From: Pantoea sp. RIT-PI-b
Lineage (GTDB): Bacteria > Pseudomonadota > Gammaproteobacteria > Enterobacterales > Enterobacteriaceae
Direction: 5' to 3'
NCBI RefSeq assembly: GCF_001187905.1
Contig: NZ_LGIS01000021.1
Location: forward strand, 1-36,452
Length of the DNA: 36,452 nucleotides
Shown: piece after piece, positions 18,301-25,713 of the stretch
Position numbering within the stretch: position 1 is the stretch's first letter
Layout: every line of letters begins with the position of its first letter
Program-made: the position numbers and the translations under genes
Notes under the pieces: model-generated
The model's database searches: none
Seen by the model: the letters and a program-made list of their open reading frames with translations, nothing else
What the model was told of the DNA's origin: nothing

Positions 18301-19119
18301 AAAGCCCGCGCCTTTCTCCGCACCGCCGACATTTTTACGGTAGTAATCCAGCACCGCGTTATCCTGCGGATGACGCTGCTGCCAGGTTTGGTACAGCGAG
18401 GCATCAGAAGCCTGCGGGCCAAGCCACAGCAGCGCCTGACGCAGCGAGCGGTCGGCTTCTTTGTTGCCATCTGCCAGGCTGCCGAGCACATCAATACCCT
18501 GACGACGGGTCGCTTCCTGATAGGTTAGCGCTTTACCCAGCGCCAGTTTGGCGCCGGTATCCTGCGGATGATCGGCGGAGAACTGCCGCAGCGCTTCCAC
18601 CGCCTGCGGCAGCAGCGAGCGATCGCCCGCCATCGTCAGGTAGTATTCTGCCGCCACGCTCGGCGGCGGCTCGTTACCGCTGAAGGTGTTACGCCAGGTT
18701 TGCAGCGAAGCCGCAATATTGCCGCTGCGCGCCTGCTGGCGCGCCAGTTGCAGCTGCGCCTGCGGAATGGTTTGCAGCTGACGTGCGTTATCCAGCTCGC
18801 TGAGATGCGGATCGTTTGGCGATGCCGCACTCAGGCGCGCACGCCACTGCGCCGCTTCCGCTGTGCCGCCGCTCTGCTGCGAATAGAGCGCCAGCAAATA
18901 GAGCGCCTGAGTGTTGTTTGGCTCAACCATCAGTACTTTCTGCAGCGAGGCTTTCGCCAAATCGTCATGCGCTTTCTGATGCCAGTAAGCCGCTTGATCG
19001 AACAGCGCCTGTAACGCAGGATTGTTACTCTCCGCCGCCAGCAGCGGCTGCGAGAGCGTGAGCGCCCCACCCAGAATCAGGGCATGACGAATGCCGGCAC
19101 TTAACAGATGTTTTTTCAT
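15316..19119 (-). CDS. bcsC: BcsC, outer-membrane cellulose exporter (BcsD-type operon)
   Basis: A 1267-residue protein, about 190 residues longer than the BcsC of the neighbouring operon. A signal peptide ends near QPLLA-AE (residue ~28). TPR helices run to about residue 800; a low-complexity Ser/Pro/Gly stretch lies at about 810-870 (GTSPVGRSPSSYGAV), and a short helical DNMMDDLQEKTG segment precedes the barrel, which begins near 890 and ends with YLFGDY. The barrel has the family motifs GQGGYFSPQNYASVSFP and RRAMTDSLLSYVG. It differs widely from the first BcsC, so this is an old paralogue and not a recent duplication. Eleven bases separate it from bcsB, and it overlaps bcsD by one base. 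Confidence 0.94.
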   Translation of the reverse strand: MKKHLLSAGIRHALILGGALTLSQPLLAAESNNPALQALFDQAAYWHQKAHDDLAKASLQKVLMVEPNNTQALYLLALYSQQSGGTAEAAQWRARLSAASPNDPHLSELDNARQLQTIPQAQLQLARQQARSGNIAASLQTWRNTFSGNEPPPSVAAEYYLTMAGDRSLLPQAVEALRQFSADHPQDTGAKLALGKALTYQEATRRQGIDVLGSLADGNKEADRSLRQALLWLGPQASDASLYQTWQQRHPQDNAVLDYYRKNVGGAEKGAGFTALNSGDVSNAQNNFEKVLQANPQDADALAGMGYVAQRAGRYAEAADYLTRAAQLGGDQSDTRQKQAADARFYAQLATAQQALKNGDSAQALALSEPLAQADGEKGVSAKLFRADVQRRSNQLDQAEQTYRAILQSDANNRNAKEGLFYVLRQQNRGAEANTLLGSLPDSVRQSVAPRGSSTDPIRAQAKRELAAGNNSAAVATLTSGIQRYPNDGWLRLDLARIYRAQGNSMMAANIMQPTLRTGASTTELYAGALNASESGAWQQASMLLSRIPNGSKNSDMRELAQRVNFNLQMATADQYLAQGSNAAAANTLRALASTPPANPVDAGNLAQKLAKAGDLTTAVSVVRSNMQRGIQGNAGDYAAQVAVLNQAGLNTEAQSFLSSPELQARSTPTQLAGIRNGYVINEVDRLREQKQYAAAYDKLVGALQHDPQNRDLMFAMARLYQSGKMNKEAGVVYDYLMTQDTATQDARTGAINVALAQNDVNKANTLTRGLNNEQSPDRLLLLARVAEANGEHSQAMSYLRSARGQLIGLQGATNGNVPSVGGLALADNPFINRGTSPVGRSPSSYGAVMPWQSAPDATSSAEGVTLASNTPAVQQSQTLRQIDNMMDDLQEKTGTWVQGQMQVRGRDGESGLSKLTEAKAPLTFSTVPFGESRFDFTMTPISLTAGSAGGDAWRRFGTNALEQGKVVAAGGAKIDDVPNASTDSQSATGVELNMALKGDSYKIDIGSTPLGQDLSTLVGGVQWSPKLTDFLTLILTGERRAMTDSLLSYVGVEDKTSGKRWGRVTKNGGNALLSYDNGDAGFYVGGGAYSYIGENVASNNSVQATAGAYVRPYHLDDRELKVGMSLSWMDYSKNLSYFSYGQGGYFSPQNYASVSFPIEFSRKFDDLKVNVGGSVGYQSYSQDKSAYFPNNPSLQSQLQSLADQGYVKDAFYSGDSKNGIGYNLHAGADYKINKDVTVGGQLGYDTFGDYNESTANLYFRYLFGDY

Positions 19120-19130
19120 TATTTTTATCC

Positions 19131-21626
19131 TTACTTCTTGCCGGACTTGCTATCAACTTTTGGGTTGAGACGACGCCACGCATGACGTTTCAGCATCACC
19201 CAGGCCCCACTGCCGACCAGCGCTGAAAGCAGCAATGCCGCCAGCGCCATCAGCACCGAGTGCTGGTTGGCATACCACACCACCATCATGTACCACGGCA
19301 TTTCACCGCTCGGGAATTGCGGACCCACGCGGAAACTGCGAATGCCGTTCTCATCGGTGATGATGGCGGTATCGCCGCGAATTCCGGCGTTGATGCGCGC
19401 CGAATTCAGGTCTTCATGCAGGCGCAGCAGTTGCTGATCGCTGGTCGCCACCGTCATCACCACCAGGCGATCGCGGTTCCACGGCGAGCGATAGCTGACA
19501 AAGCCGCGCCATGCTTCGTTGGACGAGAAGTAACGATCGGCATCCAGCTGCTGGCGATACCAGTCGCCGGTCAGCCAGCCGCGCAGCTTGTCCCAGGTGT
19601 TCGGCTCTTTCACGCCCAGCGTGTTGCCGCTGGTTTCATACGGCGTGTTGACCAGCATTGCCTGGTTGAAGTCGTTGTTCTGCGTGGTGCTCACCGCTAA
19701 CACATCGCTGCGCTGCAGGCGCGTCATGTTGGTGCCGCCGTTTGGCAGGCCAAACAGCACCTGGTTCTGCAGCAGCGGTACGCCAGTGGCGTTACCGGCA
19801 CGTGATGCCATATCCAGCAGCGTAGCGATCTCCGCATCGCTCGGCTGTTGCGGCAGCAGCAGCGTGGTCTGCGAGAAGTCCGCCAGACGCGAGAACGGGA
19901 ACGAGGCGCCAACAAAGTAAGAGAGGTTCGGCAGCATGGTGAAGTGGCGCGTGTGGCTCAGATCGATCCACGAATCCTCTTCAATGCGGCTCTTGATGTT
20001 GTTGTTCAGCAGCACGCCGCACGGTGCATCCGCTTTCGGCTTGATGTTGAAGTAGAGCGCCAGCTGGTTGTCACCGTAAATCAGGTACGGCTCGAGCTTC
20101 AGGGTGTAATGCTCCTGACGCGCGTCGCCACCCAGGCGATGCCAGGCGCTTTCCAGCAGGCCCACTTTGTTCACCGTCAGGTTGCGCAGGAAGGTGCCGT
20201 TGATCATCACGTTGAGGAACGAGTTGTTCTCATCAATCCAGCTTTCGGACGGGAAGCGATAGTGCAGCTCCACTGGAATGGTGTCGCCATCCCACATAAA
20301 CAGATCCGGCGCGGCGCGGAAGTTGACGCTCAGCGCATCGTGCCAGATGCCGGTGGTGGTCAGGCTCTGATCTTTACGCAGCAGTTCGCTCAGGCGCACC
20401 GGACGCGTGGTGTTGATCCAGCGCGGAGCATCGTACGGTTTACGCATACCAATCGGCTGCGGTTGTACGTTCAGGCTGCTGGCATCGGTGGCCAGCGGCT
20501 GCGTGGTTAAACGGTTGGCGGCCTGACGCAGCTGATCGTCATTGGCGCCCACCACCAGCAGCAGTTTGTAGACCGGATTGTTGGGATTATCGATCACCTG
20601 CAGCAGCGGACCGCTGGTGGCGGGCAAGGTCACGGTGCCGATCTTATCGCCCGGATGTCCCACCAGAATGCCGTTGTGCTCAGGCAGATCGCCGCGCACC
20701 ACCGGGAAACGAATCCCACGATAGTCCGACTGAATGCCCATCCACGATGCCACCAGCGCGGCGGCGCTGATGCTGTCCGGCGCGACATTGGCTGCAAAAC
20801 CAAAGGTGACGCTGGCTGGCGTCATGCGCTGCGCATCGATAAACGGACGCGGGAAGTTGCGCAGGCTGGTGCCAATATTCAGCTGCTGGCCTTCGAGGCT
20901 CAGCGTGGTTTTGGGCAGAATCGCTACCTGATACTGCTGCGCGCTCTCTTTCTCGCACAGCAGCTTGTCGGCATCGTTAATCTTGAAGCTGAGGTTATTA
21001 CTGGAGACCACCATCGCTGCCGGAATATCCAGCTGGTAGTCGCTGACGTCGCTGTCGCTCGAACCGAGCGGCAGAGTGCCGAGCGGCTGACCGTTCAGCA
21101 TCAGCTGCAGCGACGTGTTGCGCGCCGCCAGTGCCGCCGAGACGCGCAGTGACAGATTGAGGCGCGCGTTGGTGATCACTTCATCGCTGGGCAGCGTGAA
21201 GACGATACCGGATTGCAGCTGACCGCCGGTGAGCGTAATGCCGCGCGGCTGGCCCATCTGCGCGACGGAAACGGTGGTACTGATCGGCTGATTGAGCGTT
21301 ACCGCTGCGTTATCCGCAATGGCCGCAGGTGCAGTAGGAGCAACCGTTGGCAGCACCATCTCGGGCGCGGGTGCGGTTTCGCCTGGCGCGGGCTCTGCGG
21401 GCGCGTCGTTTTCCGTCACCGGTGCCGTTTCCGCTGGCGCGTACGGTGCCGCGCCTGCCGCCTGTTGCAGCTGCTGATCGGCCGCACTTTCCATGCCCTG
21501 CGGCGGAGGAACCTCAGACAGCGCACCGCTATCCTGAGTGACCGCCGGGGTTTCAGCCCACGCGGGCGCGAGCAGCAGCGCCGTTGCCAGCGAGCTTGCC
21601 AGCAACGTTTGCGTCAAATTCTTCAT
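19131..21626 (-). CDS. bcsB: BcsB, periplasmic cellulose synthase subunit (BcsD-type operon)
   Basis: An 831-residue protein. The signal peptide ends near PAWA-ET (residue ~24). An unusual stretch of about 80 residues rich in Pro, Ala, Glu and Thr (about 38-105) separates it from the first recognisable BcsB domain, which begins near VTLNQPISTTVSVAQ. Carbohydrate-binding-like and flavodoxin-like domains follow. The C-terminal membrane helix at about 793-812 is followed by a basic tail (KRHAWRRLNPK). It works with BcsA to guide the nascent glucan. The start overlaps the bcsA stop as ATGA at 21623-21626. The other BcsB in the window has a much shorter linker. Confidence 0.94.
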   Translation of the reverse strand: MKNLTQTLLASSLATALLLAPAWAETPAVTQDSGALSEVPPPQGMESAADQQLQQAAGAAPYAPAETAPVTENDAPAEPAPGETAPAPEMVLPTVAPTAPAAIADNAAVTLNQPISTTVSVAQMGQPRGITLTGGQLQSGIVFTLPSDEVITNARLNLSLRVSAALAARNTSLQLMLNGQPLGTLPLGSSDSDVSDYQLDIPAAMVVSSNNLSFKINDADKLLCEKESAQQYQVAILPKTTLSLEGQQLNIGTSLRNFPRPFIDAQRMTPASVTFGFAANVAPDSISAAALVASWMGIQSDYRGIRFPVVRGDLPEHNGILVGHPGDKIGTVTLPATSGPLLQVIDNPNNPVYKLLLVVGANDDQLRQAANRLTTQPLATDASSLNVQPQPIGMRKPYDAPRWINTTRPVRLSELLRKDQSLTTTGIWHDALSVNFRAAPDLFMWDGDTIPVELHYRFPSESWIDENNSFLNVMINGTFLRNLTVNKVGLLESAWHRLGGDARQEHYTLKLEPYLIYGDNQLALYFNIKPKADAPCGVLLNNNIKSRIEEDSWIDLSHTRHFTMLPNLSYFVGASFPFSRLADFSQTTLLLPQQPSDAEIATLLDMASRAGNATGVPLLQNQVLFGLPNGGTNMTRLQRSDVLAVSTTQNNDFNQAMLVNTPYETSGNTLGVKEPNTWDKLRGWLTGDWYRQQLDADRYFSSNEAWRGFVSYRSPWNRDRLVVMTVATSDQQLLRLHEDLNSARINAGIRGDTAIITDENGIRSFRVGPQFPSGEMPWYMMVVWYANQHSVLMALAALLLSALVGSGAWVMLKRHAWRRLNPKVDSKSGKK

Positions 21627-23728
21627 GCAGCGCTGTCCTCTTTTGCGGCGGGCTGGTTGTCACGCTTACGCTTCTCACGGCGATCTTTCCAGGTCAGCCA
21701 GAACAGCTCAAATACGGTACGAATAATGGTGCCAAGCGAAACCAGCGGGTTGTCCTGCTTGTACTCGGGCTGGATCCACGCATCGGCGCGCGCCAGCACC
21801 ACACGCACCAGTTCACGGCGGCGCGACAGCGGCATATCGCCAAAGCGCAGACGGATGCTCTCGTCATCACCGGAGATTTTGCTTACCGGAATGGTGATGG
21901 TGCCGGATTTCAACAGCAGATCGATCTCTTCGATTTCATCCTGCTCATGACGATTGTCCGGCGCATCGAGCTGCGCACCGCCCATCGACAGATCGCTGGT
22001 TTGCGTGCGTGACGAGATGCCGCTGGCATAGTGAATCACCGCCGGAATCTGTACTTCGATACGGATGGTTTTACGCACCTGTTTGGTTTCACGCGCCACG
22101 GCAATGGCCGCCATCAGGATGATCAGGCTGAACACCGCCCAGCCGACGTTGAGTGCGATAACGTAAGGATCAACGCCAAAGTAGTCATGCGCCACCGCAC
22201 GCACCACGCCCGCGATGATGCCAATCGACAGCAGCAGCGCGACAATCACGTGTGGACGCACGATGTGAAAATCGAAGAAGCCTTGATCGAGCAAACCGCC
22301 TTTATCCGTTACGTTAAATTTCCCGCGCTTCGGTGCCAGCATGGTCACCAGCGTGGGGATAACGAGGTGGAAGCACATCACGGTTTCGTAGATTTCGCCC
22401 CAGAAGGTGTAGCGGAACTTGCCGTTCATGCGCGAGTTGACGTAGAGCGACATCACCAGATGCGGCAATACATAGGCAAAAATCAGCGATGCCGACGAGT
22501 GGATGATATTCAGGTTAAACAGCAGGTACGCCAGCGGTGCCGTCAGGAACGCCACGCGCGGCAAGCCGAACTGGAAGTGCAGCATGGCGTTGAGGTAGCA
22601 CAGACGCTGCTGCCACTTTAAACCCCGACCAAACAGCGGATTATCGACGCGGAAGATCTGCGTCATGCCGCGTGCCCAGCGGTTACGCTGCACCACGTGC
22701 AGACCCAGACGCTCGGTTGCCAGACCGGCCGCCAGCGGAATCGCCAGGAAGGCAGATCCCCAACCGAGGCGCTGCATTTTCAGCGCGGTGTGCGCATCTT
22801 CGGTGACGGTTTCTACCGCAAAACCACCGATCTCTTCCAGCGCGCTACGGCGGATCACCGCACAAGAGCCGCAGAAGAAGGTGGCGTTCCAGTTATCGTT
22901 ACCCTGCTGGACCGGGCCGTAGAACAGCGAACCTTCGTTCGGGATGCTGCGCGCTGCGCGCAGGTTACGTTCGAACGGATCCGGTGAATAGAAGTAGTGC
23001 GGCGTCTGCAGCAGCGCCAGCTTTGGATCGTTCAGGAAGGGTCCCACCGTCGCCTGCAGGAAAGTGCGCGTGGCGACGTGGTCGCAGTCGAAGATGCAGA
23101 TCAGTTCACCTTTGGTGATCTTCATCGCGTGGTTGAGGTTACCGGCTTTGGCGTGGCTGTTGTCGTCACGCGTGATGTAACCCACGCCAACGTCAGCCGC
23201 AAACACCGCAAACTCGCTGCGCTTACCATCATCCAGCAAATAGACCTTCAGCTTGTCGCGCGGATAATCAATACACTGCGCCGCCAGCACGGTATCACGC
23301 ACTACATCCAGACTTTCGTTGTAGGTCGGTACATAGACGTCCACCGTCGGCCACAGGCTAATATCATCCGGCAGCGGCTCGATGGTGCGCTTTAATGGCC
23401 AGGTAGTTTGCAGGAAACCAAGAATTAAGATCAGCCAGACGTACAGTTCGGCCAGATATAAGCCGATACCCAGGATCGCTTCAATCTCTGAATTAAACTG
23501 CAGCGTCTCCGTGGTGCGCCACCAGATATATCGGGTCGACATCAGCGCGGAAAGGATAACCATCACAACGGTTATTTTGCGGCTTTTGCTGAAGCCCAGT
23601 AAAAACATCATCCCGATGCTGATCAAGCCAAAGATATATTGCTTTTGGCTGTCCATAGGCGTGATGACGATTACCGCTGCTACCGGTGCAAGCACCAGCA
23701 GTAGCAGGTAAAACCCGAGTTTACTCAT
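21623..23728 (-). CDS. bcsA: BcsA, cellulose synthase catalytic subunit (BcsD-type operon)
   Basis: A 701-residue GT2 synthase lacking the ~145-residue N-terminal extension of the first BcsA. Motifs are complete: LLDDG at 164-168, DCD at 214-216, FFCGSC at 285-290, TED at 309-311, QRNRW at 347-351, and a PilZ domain with RxxxR at 552-556 and DxSxxG at 579-584. It should therefore be catalytic and c-di-GMP-responsive. Several membrane helices precede and follow the GT2 domain. The ATG has a good AGGGTGA ribosome-binding site. A 54-base gap with a perfect palindrome separates it from bcsQ, the only real gap within this operon. Confidence 0.97.
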   Translation of the reverse strand: MSKLGFYLLLLVLAPVAAVIVITPMDSQKQYIFGLISIGMMFLLGFSKSRKITVVMVILSALMSTRYIWWRTTETLQFNSEIEAILGIGLYLAELYVWLILILGFLQTTWPLKRTIEPLPDDISLWPTVDVYVPTYNESLDVVRDTVLAAQCIDYPRDKLKVYLLDDGKRSEFAVFAADVGVGYITRDDNSHAKAGNLNHAMKITKGELICIFDCDHVATRTFLQATVGPFLNDPKLALLQTPHYFYSPDPFERNLRAARSIPNEGSLFYGPVQQGNDNWNATFFCGSCAVIRRSALEEIGGFAVETVTEDAHTALKMQRLGWGSAFLAIPLAAGLATERLGLHVVQRNRWARGMTQIFRVDNPLFGRGLKWQQRLCYLNAMLHFQFGLPRVAFLTAPLAYLLFNLNIIHSSASLIFAYVLPHLVMSLYVNSRMNGKFRYTFWGEIYETVMCFHLVIPTLVTMLAPKRGKFNVTDKGGLLDQGFFDFHIVRPHVIVALLLSIGIIAGVVRAVAHDYFGVDPYVIALNVGWAVFSLIILMAAIAVARETKQVRKTIRIEVQIPAVIHYASGISSRTQTSDLSMGGAQLDAPDNRHEQDEIEEIDLLLKSGTITIPVSKISGDDESIRLRFGDMPLSRRRELVRVVLARADAWIQPEYKQDNPLVSLGTIIRTVFELFWLTWKDRREKRKRDNQPAAKEDSAA

Positions 23729-23762
23729 GATTCACCCTGAAGAAGCTGTGTTGTTATTATGT

Positions 23763-23776
23763 GGCCGGATCCGGCC
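23763..23776 (-). other. Perfect 14-bp palindrome between bcsQ and bcsA
   Basis: GGCCGGATCCGGCC lies in the only sizeable intercistronic gap (54 bases) of the second cellulose operon. As RNA it could form a short G/C-rich stem that stabilises or punctuates the message and so alters the ratio of BcsOQ to BcsABCDZ. No T-run follows it on the minus strand, so it is not a classical terminator. Function is inference. Confidence 0.45.
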
Positions 23777-23782
23777 TCATTA

Positions 23783-24583
23783 TTAATAGTGGCTGCGAAT
23801 GGGGGCCTGAACTTCGCCGTTACCCACGGTGATATTCAGGATATTAGCCACGCGTTTCGCCACTAATTCGATATCAAACGCAGCTGCAGAAGCCGGGCTG
23901 AAATCATAAACGGATTGTTGCGAGGCATTGGCTTCCGCGACGCTTTCATCACGATGTACCACGCCTAATAAATTCTCACCTAAACGCTGCTGCATAAATT
24001 CCGTGACTTCACGGCTAATATTGCGGCGGTTATCGCTCTGGTTAAGCACAAAATAATGACCCCGTTTATTATTTAGGGGCTGACCAATCATGCGGTCATT
24101 TTCTATTTGCGGCAGTAGAGAGACCGATGCGGTATCTGCCAGCATCACCACTACATGCATATCGGCAAGCGCGGTCATGGCTTTAAGCGCAGGGCCCGGG
24201 CCCGGAGGAAAATCGGCAATGATGACCAATCCCGGATAGTTCAGTACCGTGTCCAGACCGCGCTGCAGGAAGTGGGGATCTTTTACCAGGTTCTCTTCAA
24301 AACGTTCGCGCTGCTCTTCGGTGACATCGCCATACGGCATAACGAAAATATTGCCGCCGGTGGTCAGAATGGATTGGCTCCAGTCGGCTTGATCTGCAGA
24401 GCGCGCCACAAAACCGCGACCATCATTGAGCGGCACGCCGAAATGCAGGCGCAGGGCATTCTGAACATCAAAATCGATTGCCAATACCTTGCTGCCAGCG
24501 CGAGCCAGACTCCACGCAAGGTTGGCCGCCATGGTGGTTTTCCCTACTCCCCCTTTTGGCGAGCACACACAAACTAACGGCAT
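23783..24583 (-). CDS. bcsQ: BcsQ/YhjQ-type MinD-like ATPase of the BcsD-type operon
   Basis: A 266-residue MinD/ParA-superfamily ATPase. In contrast to the other BcsQ, its deviant Walker A is canonical: SPKGGVGKTT with Lys10 and Lys15. Later blocks include DFDVQNALRLHFGVP, ADFPPGPGPA (switch II-like) and VVHRDESVAEANA, the last matching the HRDE block shared by BcsQ proteins. It probably controls assembly or placement of the synthase. The ATG overlaps the end of the proline-rich gene by 10 bases, so it is co-translated with it; a 54-base gap precedes bcsA. In this class of operon the ATPase normally sits between a proline-rich or BcsR-like gene and bcsA, as here. Confidence 0.92.
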   Translation of the reverse strand: MPLVCVCSPKGGVGKTTMAANLAWSLARAGSKVLAIDFDVQNALRLHFGVPLNDGRGFVARSADQADWSQSILTTGGNIFVMPYGDVTEEQRERFEENLVKDPHFLQRGLDTVLNYPGLVIIADFPPGPGPALKAMTALADMHVVVMLADTASVSLLPQIENDRMIGQPLNNKRGHYFVLNQSDNRRNISREVTEFMQQRLGENLLGVVHRDESVAEANASQQSVYDFSPASAAAFDIELVAKRVANILNITVGNGEVQAPIRSHY

Positions 24584-25239
24584 AGCGCAATCTTCTCCAG
24601 TAGCGGTTTTAACGGTGTTTCTTTGGCAAGGTTAGCAGGTTCAGCAGGACGCGAGCGGAACAGAGCACCAAAACGGGACGGTGCAGACGCGGCCGGACGT
24701 GCCGGTTCAACCGGTGCGGCAAAGGTAGATGCCGGTGCGACCGCGAGCGGTGCTGGCGCGACAGGCGCGGGAGCAATCGGTGCCGGTTCGGCGGCAGCCG
24801 CAGGCTGAACCGCAGGCGCTGCAGCAGGTTTAGCCGGCGGGAACAGTGAGGTGGCGGCCTGGCGCTCAACCAGCGTGGCTTTCGGCGCAAGCGGCATTGA
24901 TGCTGGCGCGGATTTAGCTGGGGCGGGCGGGAACAGGGACGAACGGCTCGCCGCTGGGACCGCGGCAGACGCGCTCACACTATCGAGAATCGATCCGCGT
25001 GAGGTGGTCTGAACTGGCGCTGGCGGTGCACTGAATTCATCACCGCTAATGGGCTGAGGTTGCGGCATATCAATGCGCTGACCGCTGCCTAATTCTGGCT
25101 CTTGATCGGTAGCCAATTGGCGGAGTAACGCCCACTGGCTTTGATCGGCTTCCTGCGATTGGCCGGACATGTCCTTAAAAGCGATGTCAAGCGTCTGCGT
25201 TTTCTCTTTAAAACGCTGCAGATCGTCGTAATTCTTCAT
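24574..25239 (-). CDS. bcsO: Proline-rich BcsO/BcsP-type cellulose accessory protein
   Basis: A 221-residue protein from the ATG at 25239 (a reading frame 17 codons longer exists, but the internal ATG starts the conserved KNYDDLQRFKEKT segment and has AGG upstream). Residues 1-45 form a helical head with F.D[MI] and QWALLRQLA blocks resembling BcsR. Residues ~50-200 are low-complexity Pro/Ala. Two copies of SLFPPA (101-106, 131-136) and a related GALF (191-194) punctuate it, and it ends in a hydrophobic helix PLKPLLEKIALCR. First gene of the operon, overlapping bcsQ. Proline-rich partners of this kind (BcsH, BcsO, BcsP) are thought to organise BcsD. I am unsure whether BcsO or BcsP is the better name. 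Confidence 0.7.
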   Translation of the reverse strand: MKNYDDLQRFKEKTQTLDIAFKDMSGQSQEADQSQWALLRQLATDQEPELGSGQRIDMPQPQPISGDEFSAPPAPVQTTSRGSILDSVSASAAVPAASRSSLFPPAPAKSAPASMPLAPKATLVERQAATSLFPPAKPAAAPAVQPAAAAEPAPIAPAPVAPAPLAVAPASTFAAPVEPARPAASAPSRFGALFRSRPAEPANLAKETPLKPLLEKIALCR

Positions 25240-25666
25240 GATCAGAGCCTGTAAAAACGGGAGGGAATTTTCCGCGAATATATCACACACATTAAGAGAC
25301 GGTGAGACAAATCTGATTATTAAAACGTCGTATTCAATAAAAGAATTCTATCTTTCTGATTGAAAAACTGGGAATGCAAAAAGCGTGCAATTGTTTATTG
25401 ACGGGGATTAATTAGTATCAATTAACAGAAATAGTGACGCGCGGGATTTTAACCTAAGCTACTGAAAATACTCTACTGCGCTGCAAGTTATGGATTTTAT
25501 TCCAATGTGATGAAGCTCACGCAATCCTGACTAAAATAAGAATTTGCCTTTACGCTTTATATCCTAATCAGGACCAATTGATTACTGATTCATTCAGGTT
25601 ATGCTTTTTAAAGCACCTTGATGAGGCGGTTCTCAGCCGTTAATTTCCCTGATGTATTACATTGCC
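25240..25666 (-). promoter_or_regulatory. Long A/T-rich leader of the BcsD-type cellulose operon with a CRP-like site
   Basis: This stretch between the proline-rich gene and the dpp terminator holds no gene and is far more A/T-rich than its surroundings. TGTGATGAAGCTCACG at 25506-25521 fits the CRP pattern TGTGA-N6-TCACA with one mismatch in the outer half-site, about 265 bases before the start codon. I find no unambiguous -35/-10 pair. The long leader suggests complex control, with room for several promoters or a regulated 5' UTR. Confidence 0.5.
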
Positions 25667-25693
25667 AAAAAGAAAGGCTCCCGCGGGAGCCTT
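25667..25693 (-). terminator. Rho-independent terminator of dppABCDF
   Basis: On the minus strand, the perfect GGCTCCCGCGGGAGCC palindrome (25676-25691) is followed by TTTCTTTTT. It lies 20 bases beyond the dppF stop and separates the dpp operon from the cellulose operon reading the same way. Confidence 0.88.
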
Positions 25694-25713
25694 CAACCAT
25701 CATTGGCGTTAAT

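Noticed and set aside
25240..25290. Extended start for the proline-rich gene
   Set aside because: The first 17 codons lie in the A/T-rich leader and lack a ribosome-binding site; the conserved segment begins at the internal ATG.
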